Below are positions 15,295 through 23,927 of a stretch of DNA of 46,582 nt, one piece after another. This stretch comes from Limiplasma sp964504385. GTDB taxonomy: Bacteria; Bacillota; Clostridia; Christensenellales; Aristaeellaceae. The position numbers and the translations under genes were made by a program. How positions within the stretch are numbered: position 1 is the stretch's first letter; every line of letters begins with the position of its first letter. Where the stretch lies: NCBI GenBank assembly GCA_964504385.1, contig CAZDEF010000013.1, forward strand, positions 1-46,582, given 5' to 3'. Below the pieces are notes generated by a model that did no database searches, was not told the origin of the DNA, and saw nothing but the letters and a program-made list of their open reading frames with translations.

Positions 15295-17337
15295 ATGACT
15301 ATGGATTACCGCAAACAGCTCGTGGAGCTGATCAACTTCGACCATCCTGCTATGGAAAAGGCCAAGGCGCTGAAGGATCAGGATCAGCTGGATGCGTGCG
15401 TAGAGGAGATCATCCGCCATTTCCGCACGCGCCAGACCCCCAAATATCTGTTCACCATCGACGACCTGCGCAAGAATACCGATCCCCAGCTGCTGCAGGA
15501 TGCGCAGGAGATCCTCGACCGCAAGATCTACGGCTATCAGTTTGAGGGCGATATCGACTGGCACTTCAACCCCACTGACGGCATCCTCAACACCGCGCAC
15601 GACAATGAATGGAGCTGGTCGCTGTACCGGTTCATCTTCTGGCAGCCTTTGGCCCGCGCCTACGCCCTGACCGGCGACGAGCGCTACCCCGCCGAGGCGC
15701 TGTACCAGCTGAAGGGCTTCCTGAAGGCATGGCCGCTTTCCGAAATGCTGGCCGATGAGGAAGCCTACGAAGCCAAGCACAAATACCCCCATTATCCGTG
15801 GCGGCATATCGAGACCGCCATGCGCCTGTACACCGCGTTCATCCCCTGCATGACCGCCTTCCGCGAATCCGCCACCTTTGACGCGGAAGCGTGGACGGTG
15901 CTTTTGTCCACCATCTGCGACCATGCGGGTTATCTGGTGACCCACTACACCAACCATAAAAAATCCAGCAACTGGCTGACCATGGAGACCGGCGCGCTGC
16001 TGCAGACCGCCATCCTCTATCCGGAGCTGAAAGCCTCCGCCGAATGGTTCCGCCACGGCTATCAGCGCGTGATGCACGAAATGCGCTACTCCTTCGACAA
16101 CGACGGCGTGCACATGGAGCGCACCTCCATCTACCACATGGTGGCCGCCATTTCCTACATGCAGTGCACCCGCCTGTGCGAGCTCAACGGCATCCCCGTA
16201 GCGCCCTATGCATGGCCCACCATCACCCGCGCGTGCGAATTCATCATGCGCCAGATCAAACCGGACTTTTCCAATCCCATGATCGGCGACGCCGACCGCA
16301 ACGACCTGTTTGACCGCCGCAGCGACACCTCCGTGTACGAGGGCATGAACCTGTCCATGGATCCCTTTGACCTGAACGAGATGCGCGCCTTCTTCCGCCT
16401 GATGTACGAGCAGACCGGCCGCGAGGACTTCCTGTGGTTCGCCACGGGCCGCAGGCAGGGCCACGCGCCCCTGCAGCGCAACTTCTCCATGAAGGAAGCG
16501 GGCATCCACATCATGCGCACCGGCTGGGAAGCGGACGACAGCTACTTCCACATCCACGGCGTGCAGCTGGAGCGCGGCGAGGTGAGCACCCACTCCCACA
16601 ATGATCAGGGCCACTTCGAGCTGCACATCAAGGGCGAGGATATCCTGCTGGACGGCGGCCGCTACATCTACAACCAGTCCACATGGAAGGACTGGCGGCA
16701 CTACTTCCTGAGCGCCTGCGCCCACAACACCCTCTATGTGGACGACCTGACCATGGGCGCGGTGCCCGGCGTGACCCGCACGCGCGGCGTGCGCACCTTC
16801 CTGCACCGCTTTGAGGAAAACGACCAATACGCCGTGATCGACATCAGCCACAACGGCTATGTCTTTACCGACGATCCCGTGTATCATCGCAGGCTGGCCA
16901 TCCGTCTGGAAAAGGACGTGTATGTGCTGGATGACCGCATCACCGGTCTGGGGCTGAGCGAGCACGACTTCCGCCTGTTCTTCAACTTTGCGCCCGGCGA
17001 GCTGACCGGCGAGGGCGGCGAGTGGCTGTACCGCACGCAGAAGGGCACGGCCTACCGTGTGGCCGCCCTGAGCGACAAGCCCATGACCGCCGTGATGCTG
17101 CACGGCAGCGAGGATCCCATCGGCGGCTGGGTGAGCTACGGCTACTCCCTGCGCGTGCCTGCGCCGCAGCTGCAGCTGCGCGCCTCCGGCCCCGCGCCCC
17201 TGCGCAACGTGACCGTCATCGCCCCTGCGGGCTATGCCGTGAGCGGCAGCGTAAGCGGCGAGGAAGCCGCCATCACCCTCAAGGGCGACAAGGACATCAC
17301 CCTCGTCCTGCGCGGCGAGGAGATCATCCGCAAGTAA
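15295..17337 (+). CDS. Heparinase II/III-family polysaccharide lyase
   Basis: A 680-residue lyase with an (alpha/alpha) toroid N-terminal domain and a C-terminal beta-sandwich of the heparinase II/III type. Such enzymes cut uronic acid-containing glycans by beta-elimination and leave unsaturated uronates. The core motif STHSHNDQGHFELH (H433 and H435) is followed by LLDGGRYIYNQ and CAHNTLYVDD, matching the family's catalytic His/Tyr and metal region. There is no signal peptide, so it should act on imported oligosaccharides, like oligo-lyases of PL15/PL17. ATG 15295 has GAGG 5 nt upstream, and ATG 15301 is an alternative. Whether the substrate is heparinoid, alginate, glucuronan or another uronate glycan cannot be told from sequence. 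Confidence 0.87.
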   Translation: MTMDYRKQLVELINFDHPAMEKAKALKDQDQLDACVEEIIRHFRTRQTPKYLFTIDDLRKNTDPQLLQDAQEILDRKIYGYQFEGDIDWHFNPTDGILNTAHDNEWSWSLYRFIFWQPLARAYALTGDERYPAEALYQLKGFLKAWPLSEMLADEEAYEAKHKYPHYPWRHIETAMRLYTAFIPCMTAFRESATFDAEAWTVLLSTICDHAGYLVTHYTNHKKSSNWLTMETGALLQTAILYPELKASAEWFRHGYQRVMHEMRYSFDNDGVHMERTSIYHMVAAISYMQCTRLCELNGIPVAPYAWPTITRACEFIMRQIKPDFSNPMIGDADRNDLFDRRSDTSVYEGMNLSMDPFDLNEMRAFFRLMYEQTGREDFLWFATGRRQGHAPLQRNFSMKEAGIHIMRTGWEADDSYFHIHGVQLERGEVSTHSHNDQGHFELHIKGEDILLDGGRYIYNQSTWKDWRHYFLSACAHNTLYVDDLTMGAVPGVTRTRGVRTFLHRFEENDQYAVIDISHNGYVFTDDPVYHRRLAIRLEKDVYVLDDRITGLGLSEHDFRLFFNFAPGELTGEGGEWLYRTQKGTAYRVAALSDKPMTAVMLHGSEDPIGGWVSYGYSLRVPAPQLQLRASGPAPLRNVTVIAPAGYAVSGSVSGEEAAITLKGDKDITLVLRGEEIIRK

Positions 17338-17355
17338 GAAAGGACAGAACGTTTT

Positions 17356-18123
17356 ATGAAATACGGACTATGCGCCGGTCTGGACAAACTGGCCGAGGCA
17401 GCCGCGCTGGGCTTTGATTATCTGGAGCCGCCGGTCAACGGCACCGCCGCGCTGACGCAGGAGGACTTTGAGGCGAAGCTGGCTATGGCGCGGCAGGCGG
17501 CCATCCCCTGCCCGGTGTTCAACCTGCTGTTTCCCAAGACGCTGCAGCTGCTCCTGCCCGAAACCACCGATGAAGCCATCGTCGGCTATCTGCATGGGGC
17601 GCTGCGCCGCGTGCAGCTGCTGGGCGGTCGGGCGGCGGTGTTCGGCAGCGGCAAGAGCCGCAATCGCCCCGAGGGCATGACCTACGGCGAGGCCTTCCGC
17701 AGGCTGACGGAGGTGACGCGCCTGACCGGCCGCATCGCCAGCGAGTACGGCGTGACGATCGTCATCGAGCCGCTCAACCGCGCGGAAAGCAACATGATCA
17801 ATTCCATGGCCGAGGGCGCGGCGCTGGCGGCGGCGGTGGATCACCCCAATGTGCAGCTGCTGTGCGACAGCTTCCACGCGGCCAAGGAAAACGAGCCCTT
17901 CACCGATGTGGTGCGGCTGGGCGGCGTGCGCCATGTGCATGTAGCTACCCGCGAAGGCCGCCGCTATCCGCTGGAAAAGGACGGCGATCTGGCCGCCCTG
18001 TACGCGGCGCTGAAGGAGACCGGCTACGACGGAAGGATCAGCATCGAGGGCAAGACCGACGACATAGCGCACGATGCGCCCATCGCCATCGCACTGCTGA
18101 AGAAACTGTGGGAGGAAATGTGA
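17356..18123 (+). CDS. Xylose isomerase-like TIM-barrel sugar isomerase/epimerase
   Basis: A 255-residue member of the sugar phosphate isomerase/epimerase (AP endonuclease 2) fold. The expected metal ligands are present: E in VIEPLNRAE, D and H in CDSFHA, H in HVHVATREGRRYP and E in SIEGKTD. The family includes tagatose/psicose 3-epimerases, hydroxypyruvate isomerase and enzymes that act on 3-keto sugars. It follows the lyase by 18 bp, with AAAGGA upstream, and its stop is 2 bp before the next oxidoreductase. It is tightly coupled to the Gfo/Idh/MocA genes, which suggests they act in sequence on one sugar. Confidence 0.85.
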   Translation: MKYGLCAGLDKLAEAAALGFDYLEPPVNGTAALTQEDFEAKLAMARQAAIPCPVFNLLFPKTLQLLLPETTDEAIVGYLHGALRRVQLLGGRAAVFGSGKSRNRPEGMTYGEAFRRLTEVTRLTGRIASEYGVTIVIEPLNRAESNMINSMAEGAALAAAVDHPNVQLLCDSFHAAKENEPFTDVVRLGGVRHVHVATREGRRYPLEKDGDLAALYAALKETGYDGRISIEGKTDDIAHDAPIAIALLKKLWEEM

Positions 18124-18125
18124 GT

Positions 18126-19244
18126 ATGGCACAGGTACGATACGGCATCATCGGTTACGGCAAGATCGGCAGTCAGCATGTGGGCAAGATCATGCAGGGC
18201 ATGGTGCCCAGCATGCACCTGTGCGCCATCGCAGATACCGATCCCGCCCGCCTTGCGGCGGCGCGCGAGGTGCTGGGCGACAGCGTGAAGTATTTTGATT
18301 CCGCCGATGCGCTCATCGCCTCCGGCGAGGTGGAGGCCGTGCACATCTGCACGCCCCATTACGATCACCCCGCCATCGCCATCAAGGCGCTCAACGCCGG
18401 GCTGCACACGCTGGTGGAAAAGCCCGCCGGTGTGTATACCCGTCAGGTGCGGGAAATGAACGCCGTGGCCGATGCGCACCCGGAGCTGAAATTCGCCATG
18501 GACTTCAACCAGCGCACGGATCCCGTGTTCATCAAGGTGCGCGAGCTGGTGCAGGGCGGCACGCTGGGGCGGATCAAGCACACGCACTGGCTCATCACCA
18601 ACTGGTACCGCTCCCAGAGCTACTACGACCAGGGCGGCTGGCGCGCCACCTGGAAGGGCGAGGGCGGCGGCGTGCTGCTGAACCAGAACCCCCACAATCT
18701 GGACATGTGGCAATGGATCTGCGGCATGCCCTGCCGCGTGAAAAGCGTGGTGTACTACGGCAAGCACCGCCGCATCGAGGTGGAGGACGATGTGACCGCC
18801 ATCGTGGAATATCCAAACGGCGCGACCGGCACCTATGTGACCACCGTGATCGACGCTCCCGGCACCAACCGGCTGGAGATCGACGGCGAGCTGGGGCGCA
18901 TCGTGGTGGAGGACGGCAAGATCCGCTTCACCCGCCTGCTCACCCCGGAGCCGGAGTTCAACGCCACATGGACCAAGGGGCTGGGCAAGCCCAAGACCGA
19001 AGAGGTGGACGTGCCCATCGAGGGCGTGTACACCGCCCACTGCGGCATTATGGAAAACTTCTGCCAGGCCATCCTGAACGGCACGCCCCTGTTTGCCAAG
19101 GGGCAGGAGGGCATCAACGGCCTGCAGCTGTCCAACGCCATCCACCTGTCCGACTGGACGGGCGGCGGCTGGGTGGACGTGCCCGTGGACGAGGAACTGT
19201 TCTACCGCCTGCTGTGCGAAAAGTGCGGCGTGGCTGAATTGTAA
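18126..19244 (+). CDS. Gfo/Idh/MocA-family oxidoreductase (second of three)
   Basis: A 372-residue NAD(P)-dependent sugar oxidoreductase. It has the Rossmann motif GYGKIGSQH at residues 9-17, the VEKPAG signature near residue 101 and the substrate block WRATWKGEGGGVLLNQ followed by H and D. It probably oxidises or reduces a ring hydroxyl or ketone. The ATG at 18126 is chosen because it begins the Rossmann fold and sits just after GGAGGAAAT; the frame is open upstream inside the previous gene. It shares the WR-TW--EGGG-VL-NQ block with the next gene, so the two are tandem paralogues, perhaps acting on different positions or steps. Confidence 0.88.
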   Translation: MAQVRYGIIGYGKIGSQHVGKIMQGMVPSMHLCAIADTDPARLAAAREVLGDSVKYFDSADALIASGEVEAVHICTPHYDHPAIAIKALNAGLHTLVEKPAGVYTRQVREMNAVADAHPELKFAMDFNQRTDPVFIKVRELVQGGTLGRIKHTHWLITNWYRSQSYYDQGGWRATWKGEGGGVLLNQNPHNLDMWQWICGMPCRVKSVVYYGKHRRIEVEDDVTAIVEYPNGATGTYVTTVIDAPGTNRLEIDGELGRIVVEDGKIRFTRLLTPEPEFNATWTKGLGKPKTEEVDVPIEGVYTAHCGIMENFCQAILNGTPLFAKGQEGINGLQLSNAIHLSDWTGGGWVDVPVDEELFYRLLCEKCGVAEL

Positions 19245-19265
19245 CTGTACGGGGAGGAAAACGCC

Positions 19266-20282
19266 ATGAACAGCATTCCCGGCGTTGGCGTGATCGGCTG
19301 CGGCATGATCTCCGTCAACCATTTCAAGGCACTCAAGCAGTTGAAAAACGCCCGCCTCGTCGCCGTGTGCGACATTGACCCCGCCGCCCTGCAAAAGGCG
19401 GCGGACGAGCAGGGTGTGACGGGCTATCTGGATTATCACGACCTGCTCCGGGACGAGCGCGTGGACACCGTGCACATCTGCACGCCCCATCACCTGCACG
19501 CGCAGATGGCCATTGACGCGCTGAACGCGGGCAAGCATGTGCTGTGCGAAAAGCCCATGGCCATCCACGCCGCCGATGCGGAGCGCATGGCCGAGGCCGC
19601 GCAGCGCAGCGGCAAGCAGCTGGCCGTGTGCTTTCAGAACCGCTACAACCAGTCCTCCCGCAAGATCCGCGAATATCTGGACAGCGGCATGATGGGCCGG
19701 GTGCTGGGCGGCAGCGCCGTGGTGACGTGGGACCGCGGCGAAAACTACTACGCCAAGGCCGCGTGGCGCGGAACATGGGCCGGCGAGGGCGGCGCGGTGC
19801 TGATCAACCAGGCCATCCACACCTTCGACCTGCTGCGGGATTATGCCGGTGAGATCGTAGAGATCAAGAGCAGCATGAGCGCCAAGCGGCTGGAGGACGT
19901 GATCGAAGCGGAGGACACCTGCGACATGCTGATGTACAACCGCGACGGCGCGCGCTTCCTGTTCTACGCCTCCAACTGCGGCGTGGGCAACACCCCGGTG
20001 CAGATCGGCCTGAAGTGCGAAAACGGCGATATCCGCCTGTACGGCAACCGCGTGACTGTGCAGATGAAGGACGGCCGCGTGTTTGACGAGGACTACACCT
20101 CCGGCGTGGCCTTCGGCAAGGACTACTGGGGCAGCGGCCACGGCTTCCTCATCGAGGATCTCTACCGCTGCATCGAGACCGGCGAGGCCTTCCCCATCGG
20201 CCCGGAGGAGGCGCTCAAGACCACCCGCCTGCTGGAGCAGGCCTACACCCATCCCTGCGATCAAAGGAGGCGTCCCGAATGA
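19266..20282 (+). CDS. Gfo/Idh/MocA-family oxidoreductase (third of three)
   Basis: A 338-residue NAD(P)-dependent sugar oxidoreductase with GCGMISVNH near the N terminus, CEKPM near residue 97 and WRGTWAGEGGAVLINQ followed by H-T-F-D. GGGGAGGAAAA precedes the ATG. Its stop overlaps the permease start by 4 bp (ATGA), which couples enzyme and transporter translation. It is a close relative of the preceding gene. No substrate is assigned; the locus suggests a uronate or a sugar released by the lyase or GH43 enzyme. Confidence 0.88.
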   Translation: MNSIPGVGVIGCGMISVNHFKALKQLKNARLVAVCDIDPAALQKAADEQGVTGYLDYHDLLRDERVDTVHICTPHHLHAQMAIDALNAGKHVLCEKPMAIHAADAERMAEAAQRSGKQLAVCFQNRYNQSSRKIREYLDSGMMGRVLGGSAVVTWDRGENYYAKAAWRGTWAGEGGAVLINQAIHTFDLLRDYAGEIVEIKSSMSAKRLEDVIEAEDTCDMLMYNRDGARFLFYASNCGVGNTPVQIGLKCENGDIRLYGNRVTVQMKDGRVFDEDYTSGVAFGKDYWGSGHGFLIEDLYRCIETGEAFPIGPEEALKTTRLLEQAYTHPCDQRRRPE

Positions 20283-21232
20283 AATCCACTCCGACCAGTG
20301 CGATCAACGTTCCGAAGCGCTCGCTCGGGCAGCGGATCGCCCGCGACTGGCACAAGAACTGGAAGCTGTATCTGCTCTTTTTGCCGGTGCTGGTGTACTT
20401 CGTCATGTTCAAGTACGCGCCCATGTTCGGCCTGTCCATCTCCTTCATGGATTATAAGCCGGCCAAGGGCTTCATGGGCAGCAAGTTTGTGGGCCTGAAG
20501 CACTTTGTCAACTTCTTCTCCGATCCCTACTTCCCGCGTCTTTTGCGCAACACCATCACCATCAGCCTTTCCACGCTGATCTTCTCCTTCCCGTCTGCCA
20601 TCATTCTGGCGCTGCTCATCAACGAGCTGCGCTCCAAGCGCGTCAGTCGCGTGGTGCAGACCATCACCTACATCCCGCACTTCATCTCCACGGTGGTCAT
20701 CTGCGGCATCATCCATGATCTGGTGGGCCGCACCGGCGGCGTGACCGTGCTGCTGGAGCGCCTCTTCGGGCTGGAGCCCACCAACATGCTGCTGGAATCC
20801 AACCGGTTCCTGCCCATCTACATCTTCTCGGACATCTGGCAGAACATCGGCTGGAACTCCATCGTGTACCTCAGCGCCCTCACCGCCATCGATCAGGAGC
20901 TGTACGAGGCCGCCAAGGTGGACGGCGCCAACAAGTGGCGTCAGCTCATCAACATCACCATTCCCTGTCTGATCCCCACCATCATCATCATGTTCATCCT
21001 CAAGGTGGGCAAGATGTTCGACGTGGGCTACGAAAAGATCATGCTGCTGTACAACCCGCTCACCTACGAGACCGCCGACGTCATCAACACCTATGTGTAC
21101 CGCCGCGGCATGGAGCAGGCCCAGTTCAGCTATTCCACGGCCGTGGGCTTCTTCAACTCCGTGGTGTGCTTCCTGCTGGTATACTTCACCAACTACATCA
21201 CCCGCCGTTCCAGCGGCAACAGCCTGTGGTAA
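20279..21232 (+). CDS. Sugar ABC transporter permease (LplB type)
   Basis: A 317-residue CUT1-family inner membrane permease with six predicted helices (first YLLFLPVLVYFVMFKYAPMF). The EAA loop that contacts the ATPase reads LYEAAKVDGANKWRQL, ending in IPCLIPT. AAAGGAGG lies about 7 nt before the ATG, inside the end of the previous gene. It pairs with the next permease and the binding protein at 13603-15189. The set resembles the LplABC/YtcP group of transporters that import larger oligosaccharides. Confidence 0.92.
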   Translation: MKSTPTSAINVPKRSLGQRIARDWHKNWKLYLLFLPVLVYFVMFKYAPMFGLSISFMDYKPAKGFMGSKFVGLKHFVNFFSDPYFPRLLRNTITISLSTLIFSFPSAIILALLINELRSKRVSRVVQTITYIPHFISTVVICGIIHDLVGRTGGVTVLLERLFGLEPTNMLLESNRFLPIYIFSDIWQNIGWNSIVYLSALTAIDQELYEAAKVDGANKWRQLINITIPCLIPTIIIMFILKVGKMFDVGYEKIMLLYNPLTYETADVINTYVYRRGMEQAQFSYSTAVGFFNSVVCFLLVYFTNYITRRSSGNSLW

Positions 21233-21245
21233 GGAGGTGCGCGTT

Positions 21246-22145
21246 ATGGAAAAGAAACAGACCAAGATCCAGAACAAGATCCAGATCCCGCTTGGCGAGC
21301 GGATCTTCTATCAGGCGGATAACCTGCTGATGGCCCTGCTGTGCGTGGTGGTGCTGATCCCGCTGGTGCACGTGCTGGCCGGCTCCTTCTCCAACGGCAT
21401 GAAGTACATGAGCCATAGCGGCCTGCTGCTGTGGCCCATCGACCCGACGCTGGAGGCCTATCAGGCCGTGATGCAGAACCAGAACATCTGGACGGGCTAC
21501 CGCAACACCCTGTTCATCGTCACGGTGGGCACCACGCTGAACATCGTGTTCTCCCTCGTGGCGGCCTATGTGCTCAGCCGCAAGGATTACATGCTCAAGC
21601 GGTTCTTCAACCTGCTGGTGGTGTTCAGCATGTACTTCTCCGGTGGCATGATCCCCTTCTATCTGGTGGTGAAGAACTACGGCCTGATCAACTCCATCTG
21701 GTCGCTCATCATCCCCAGCCTGATCAATGTGTTCAATCTGGTGATCGTGCGCACGGCCATGACCGGCGTGCCGGACAGTCTGGAGGAGAGCGCGCAGCTG
21801 GACGGCGCGGGCCACCTGACCATCCTGTTCCGCATCATCACGCCGCTCATCAAGCCCACGGTGGCCGTGGTGTGCCTGTATTACGCCGTGTCCCACTGGA
21901 ACAGCTGGTTCAACGCCATGCTGTTCATCAAAAAGCGTGAAATGTACCCGCTGCAGCTCATCCTGCGCGAGATCCTCATCATCTCCGACCTCACATCGTC
22001 CTCCTCCGGCGATGAAGCCTTCTTCATGAGCGAGACCATCCAGTTCGCCACCATCGTGGTCGCCACGGTGCCGGTGCTGTGCATCTATCCGTTCATCCAG
22101 AAGTACTTTGTCAAGGGCATCATGGTCGGCGCTGTGAAGGGCTAA
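21246..22145 (+). CDS. Sugar ABC transporter permease (YtcP/LplC type)
   Basis: A 299-residue CUT1 permease, partner of the previous gene. Helices include LLMALLCVVVLIPLVHVLAG. The EAA loop appears as LEESAQLDGAGHLTILFRI with ITPLIKPT, so the second residue is S where A is common. It ends in FVKGIMVGAVKG, the conserved C-terminal tail of this permease type. The ATG at 21246 has GGAGG upstream; earlier in-frame codons lie inside the previous gene. No ATPase is encoded nearby. Confidence 0.92.
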   Translation: MEKKQTKIQNKIQIPLGERIFYQADNLLMALLCVVVLIPLVHVLAGSFSNGMKYMSHSGLLLWPIDPTLEAYQAVMQNQNIWTGYRNTLFIVTVGTTLNIVFSLVAAYVLSRKDYMLKRFFNLLVVFSMYFSGGMIPFYLVVKNYGLINSIWSLIIPSLINVFNLVIVRTAMTGVPDSLEESAQLDGAGHLTILFRIITPLIKPTVAVVCLYYAVSHWNSWFNAMLFIKKREMYPLQLILREILIISDLTSSSSGDEAFFMSETIQFATIVVATVPVLCIYPFIQKYFVKGIMVGAVKG

Positions 22146-22158
22146 GGAGGCAATGTGA

Positions 22159-23157
22159 ATGAGAGTTCCCTATGAAGAAATGAAGGCGGAGTTCATCCGC
22201 GTGCTGAACAAATACGGCATCACCGGCGAAAAGGCCGAGCTGTCCGCCACGCTGTATGTGAATGCCAGCCGCGACGGCATCTACACCCACGGCCTCAACC
22301 GTTTCCCCAAGTTCATCAAGAGCATCAACGACGGCTCCGTGGACGTGCACGCCGAGGCGGAAAAGGTGGAAAGTCTGGGCATGCTGGAACGCTGGGACGG
22401 CCACCGAGGCCCCGGCAACCTCAACGCCCACGCCTGCATGAAGCGCGCCATCGAACTGGCGCACAAGCACACCATCGGCGTGGTGGCCCTGCGCAACACC
22501 AACCACTGGATGCGCCCCGGCAACTACGGCCTGATGGCCATCGACGAGGGCTGCATCGGCATCCTGTGGACCAACACCGTGCCCAACATGCCCCCGTGGG
22601 GCGGCCGCGAGGCGCGGCTGGGCAACAACCCCGTGGTGTTTGCCGTGCCCAATGGCGATGCGCCCGTGCTGCTGGACGTGGCCATGAGCATGTTCAGCTA
22701 CGGCAAGCTGGAAAGCTATGCCCGCCAGAACCGCGAGCTGCCCGTGGTGGGCGGCTTCAACAAGGAGCAGCAGATGACTACCAACGCCGCCGAGGTGCTG
22801 GAGACCCACCAGTGCATGCCCATTGGCTACTGGAAGGGCAGCGGCCTGAGCCTGATGCTGGACTTGGTGGCCAGCGCCCTGTCCGGCGGCCGCACCAGCC
22901 GCGAGGTGGGCGAGCTGTCCACCGAAACCGAGCTGTCGCAGGTGTTCATCGCCATTGACGTGCAGCACATGCCAGACGGCGAAGCCTTCGCCCAGCGTCT
23001 GCGCGACACGCTGGCCGACATGCAGACCTCCGCGCCGGTGGATCCCGCCCGCCCTGTGTACTACCCCGGCCAGAACATGATGCGCCTGCGCAAGGAGAAC
23101 ATGGAAAAGGGCATCCCCGTGGAAGAAAGCGTATGGGAAGGCGTGAAGCAGCTGTGA
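22159..23157 (+). CDS. YiaK/DlgD-like 2,3-diketo-L-gulonate (3-dehydro-L-gulonate) reductase, Ldh family
   Basis: A 332-residue NAD(P)H-dependent oxidoreductase of the malate/L-sulfolactate dehydrogenase fold, unrelated to Rossmann lactate dehydrogenases. It follows E. coli YiaK closely in length and in motifs such as YTHGLNRFPKFI (H44, the position of the catalytic histidine as I recall it), VALRNTNHWMRPGNYG and WTNTVPNMPPWGG. YiaK reduces 2,3-diketo-L-gulonate to 3-keto-L-gulonate. Here the substrate may be an alpha-keto acid or uronate-derived product of the locus. TAAGGAGG precedes the ATG, and its stop overlaps the next start. The ula/yia kinase, decarboxylase and epimerases are absent. 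Confidence 0.85.
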   Translation: MRVPYEEMKAEFIRVLNKYGITGEKAELSATLYVNASRDGIYTHGLNRFPKFIKSINDGSVDVHAEAEKVESLGMLERWDGHRGPGNLNAHACMKRAIELAHKHTIGVVALRNTNHWMRPGNYGLMAIDEGCIGILWTNTVPNMPPWGGREARLGNNPVVFAVPNGDAPVLLDVAMSMFSYGKLESYARQNRELPVVGGFNKEQQMTTNAAEVLETHQCMPIGYWKGSGLSLMLDLVASALSGGRTSREVGELSTETELSQVFIAIDVQHMPDGEAFAQRLRDTLADMQTSAPVDPARPVYYPGQNMMRLRKENMEKGIPVEESVWEGVKQL

Positions 23158-23927
23158 AAACCACATGGATCCCCGGCGTGGTCTCCGCCACCTTCCGCGA
23201 CAAGCCCGCCGAGGACGTGATCCGTCTGGCGGTGCAGAATGGCCTGAAGGCCGTGGAATGGTCGGAGAACGCGCATGTGCAGCCGAGCGACCCGGAAGGC
23301 GCGCAGCGTCTGGCGCAGGCCACCGCCGCCGCAGGGCTGCAGGTGGCGGCCTACGGCTCCTATTACCGGCTGGGCGAATATGAAGACCCGGCGCAGACCT
23401 TTCAAAAAAGCCTGATCTCCGCCGCAGCCCTCGGCGCGCCCGTCATGCGCGTGTGGGCAGGGGTGAAGGCCAGCGCCGATGCGGACGAGGCCTACCGCGC
23501 CCGTCTGGCGCAGGAAGCGCGTCTGATCGCCGCCATGGCGCAGGAGCAGGGCGTGCAGGTGGCCTTTGAGTGGCACAAGAACACCCTGACCGATACCAAT
23601 GGATCCGCCATGGCGCTGCTGCAAGCCGCCGATCACCCCAACCTGTACTGCCTGTGGCAGCCCACGGTGGCGCTCACCCCCGCGCAGCGCGTGCAGGGCG
23701 TGCAGCTGCTGGGCAACCGGCTGGTGAACATGCATGTGTACTCGTGGCCGGACGGCAAGCGCGGCCCGCTCAACGCCGCCGAATGGAAGCTGTATCTGGA
23801 CGCGGCGCAGTGCGGCGGCAGCCACTACGCGCTGCTGGAATTTGTGCGCGACAATACGGAGGAGCAGTTTGCCTCCGACGCCAAAACCTTGAATGACCTC
23901 ATTCAGAACGGAGGATACAATGGCTAA
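23154..23927 (+). CDS. TIM-barrel sugar isomerase/epimerase-like protein, divergent metal site
   Basis: A 257-residue protein of the xylose isomerase-like TIM-barrel family. It keeps a strand-end glutamate (VAFEWHKNTL), NMHVYSW and a final LLEFVRD. Where the relative at 17356-18123 has the metal-binding D..H (CDSFHA), this one has CLWQPTVAL. The metal site is therefore changed or lost, and the reaction may not be a standard isomerisation. The start is taken as GTG 23154, overlapping the previous stop as GTGA; ATG 23133 is a weaker alternative inside the previous gene. Its stop overlaps the next gene by 8 bp. Confidence 0.78.
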   Translation: MKTTWIPGVVSATFRDKPAEDVIRLAVQNGLKAVEWSENAHVQPSDPEGAQRLAQATAAAGLQVAAYGSYYRLGEYEDPAQTFQKSLISAAALGAPVMRVWAGVKASADADEAYRARLAQEARLIAAMAQEQGVQVAFEWHKNTLTDTNGSAMALLQAADHPNLYCLWQPTVALTPAQRVQGVQLLGNRLVNMHVYSWPDGKRGPLNAAEWKLYLDAAQCGGSHYALLEFVRDNTEEQFASDAKTLNDLIQNGGYNG

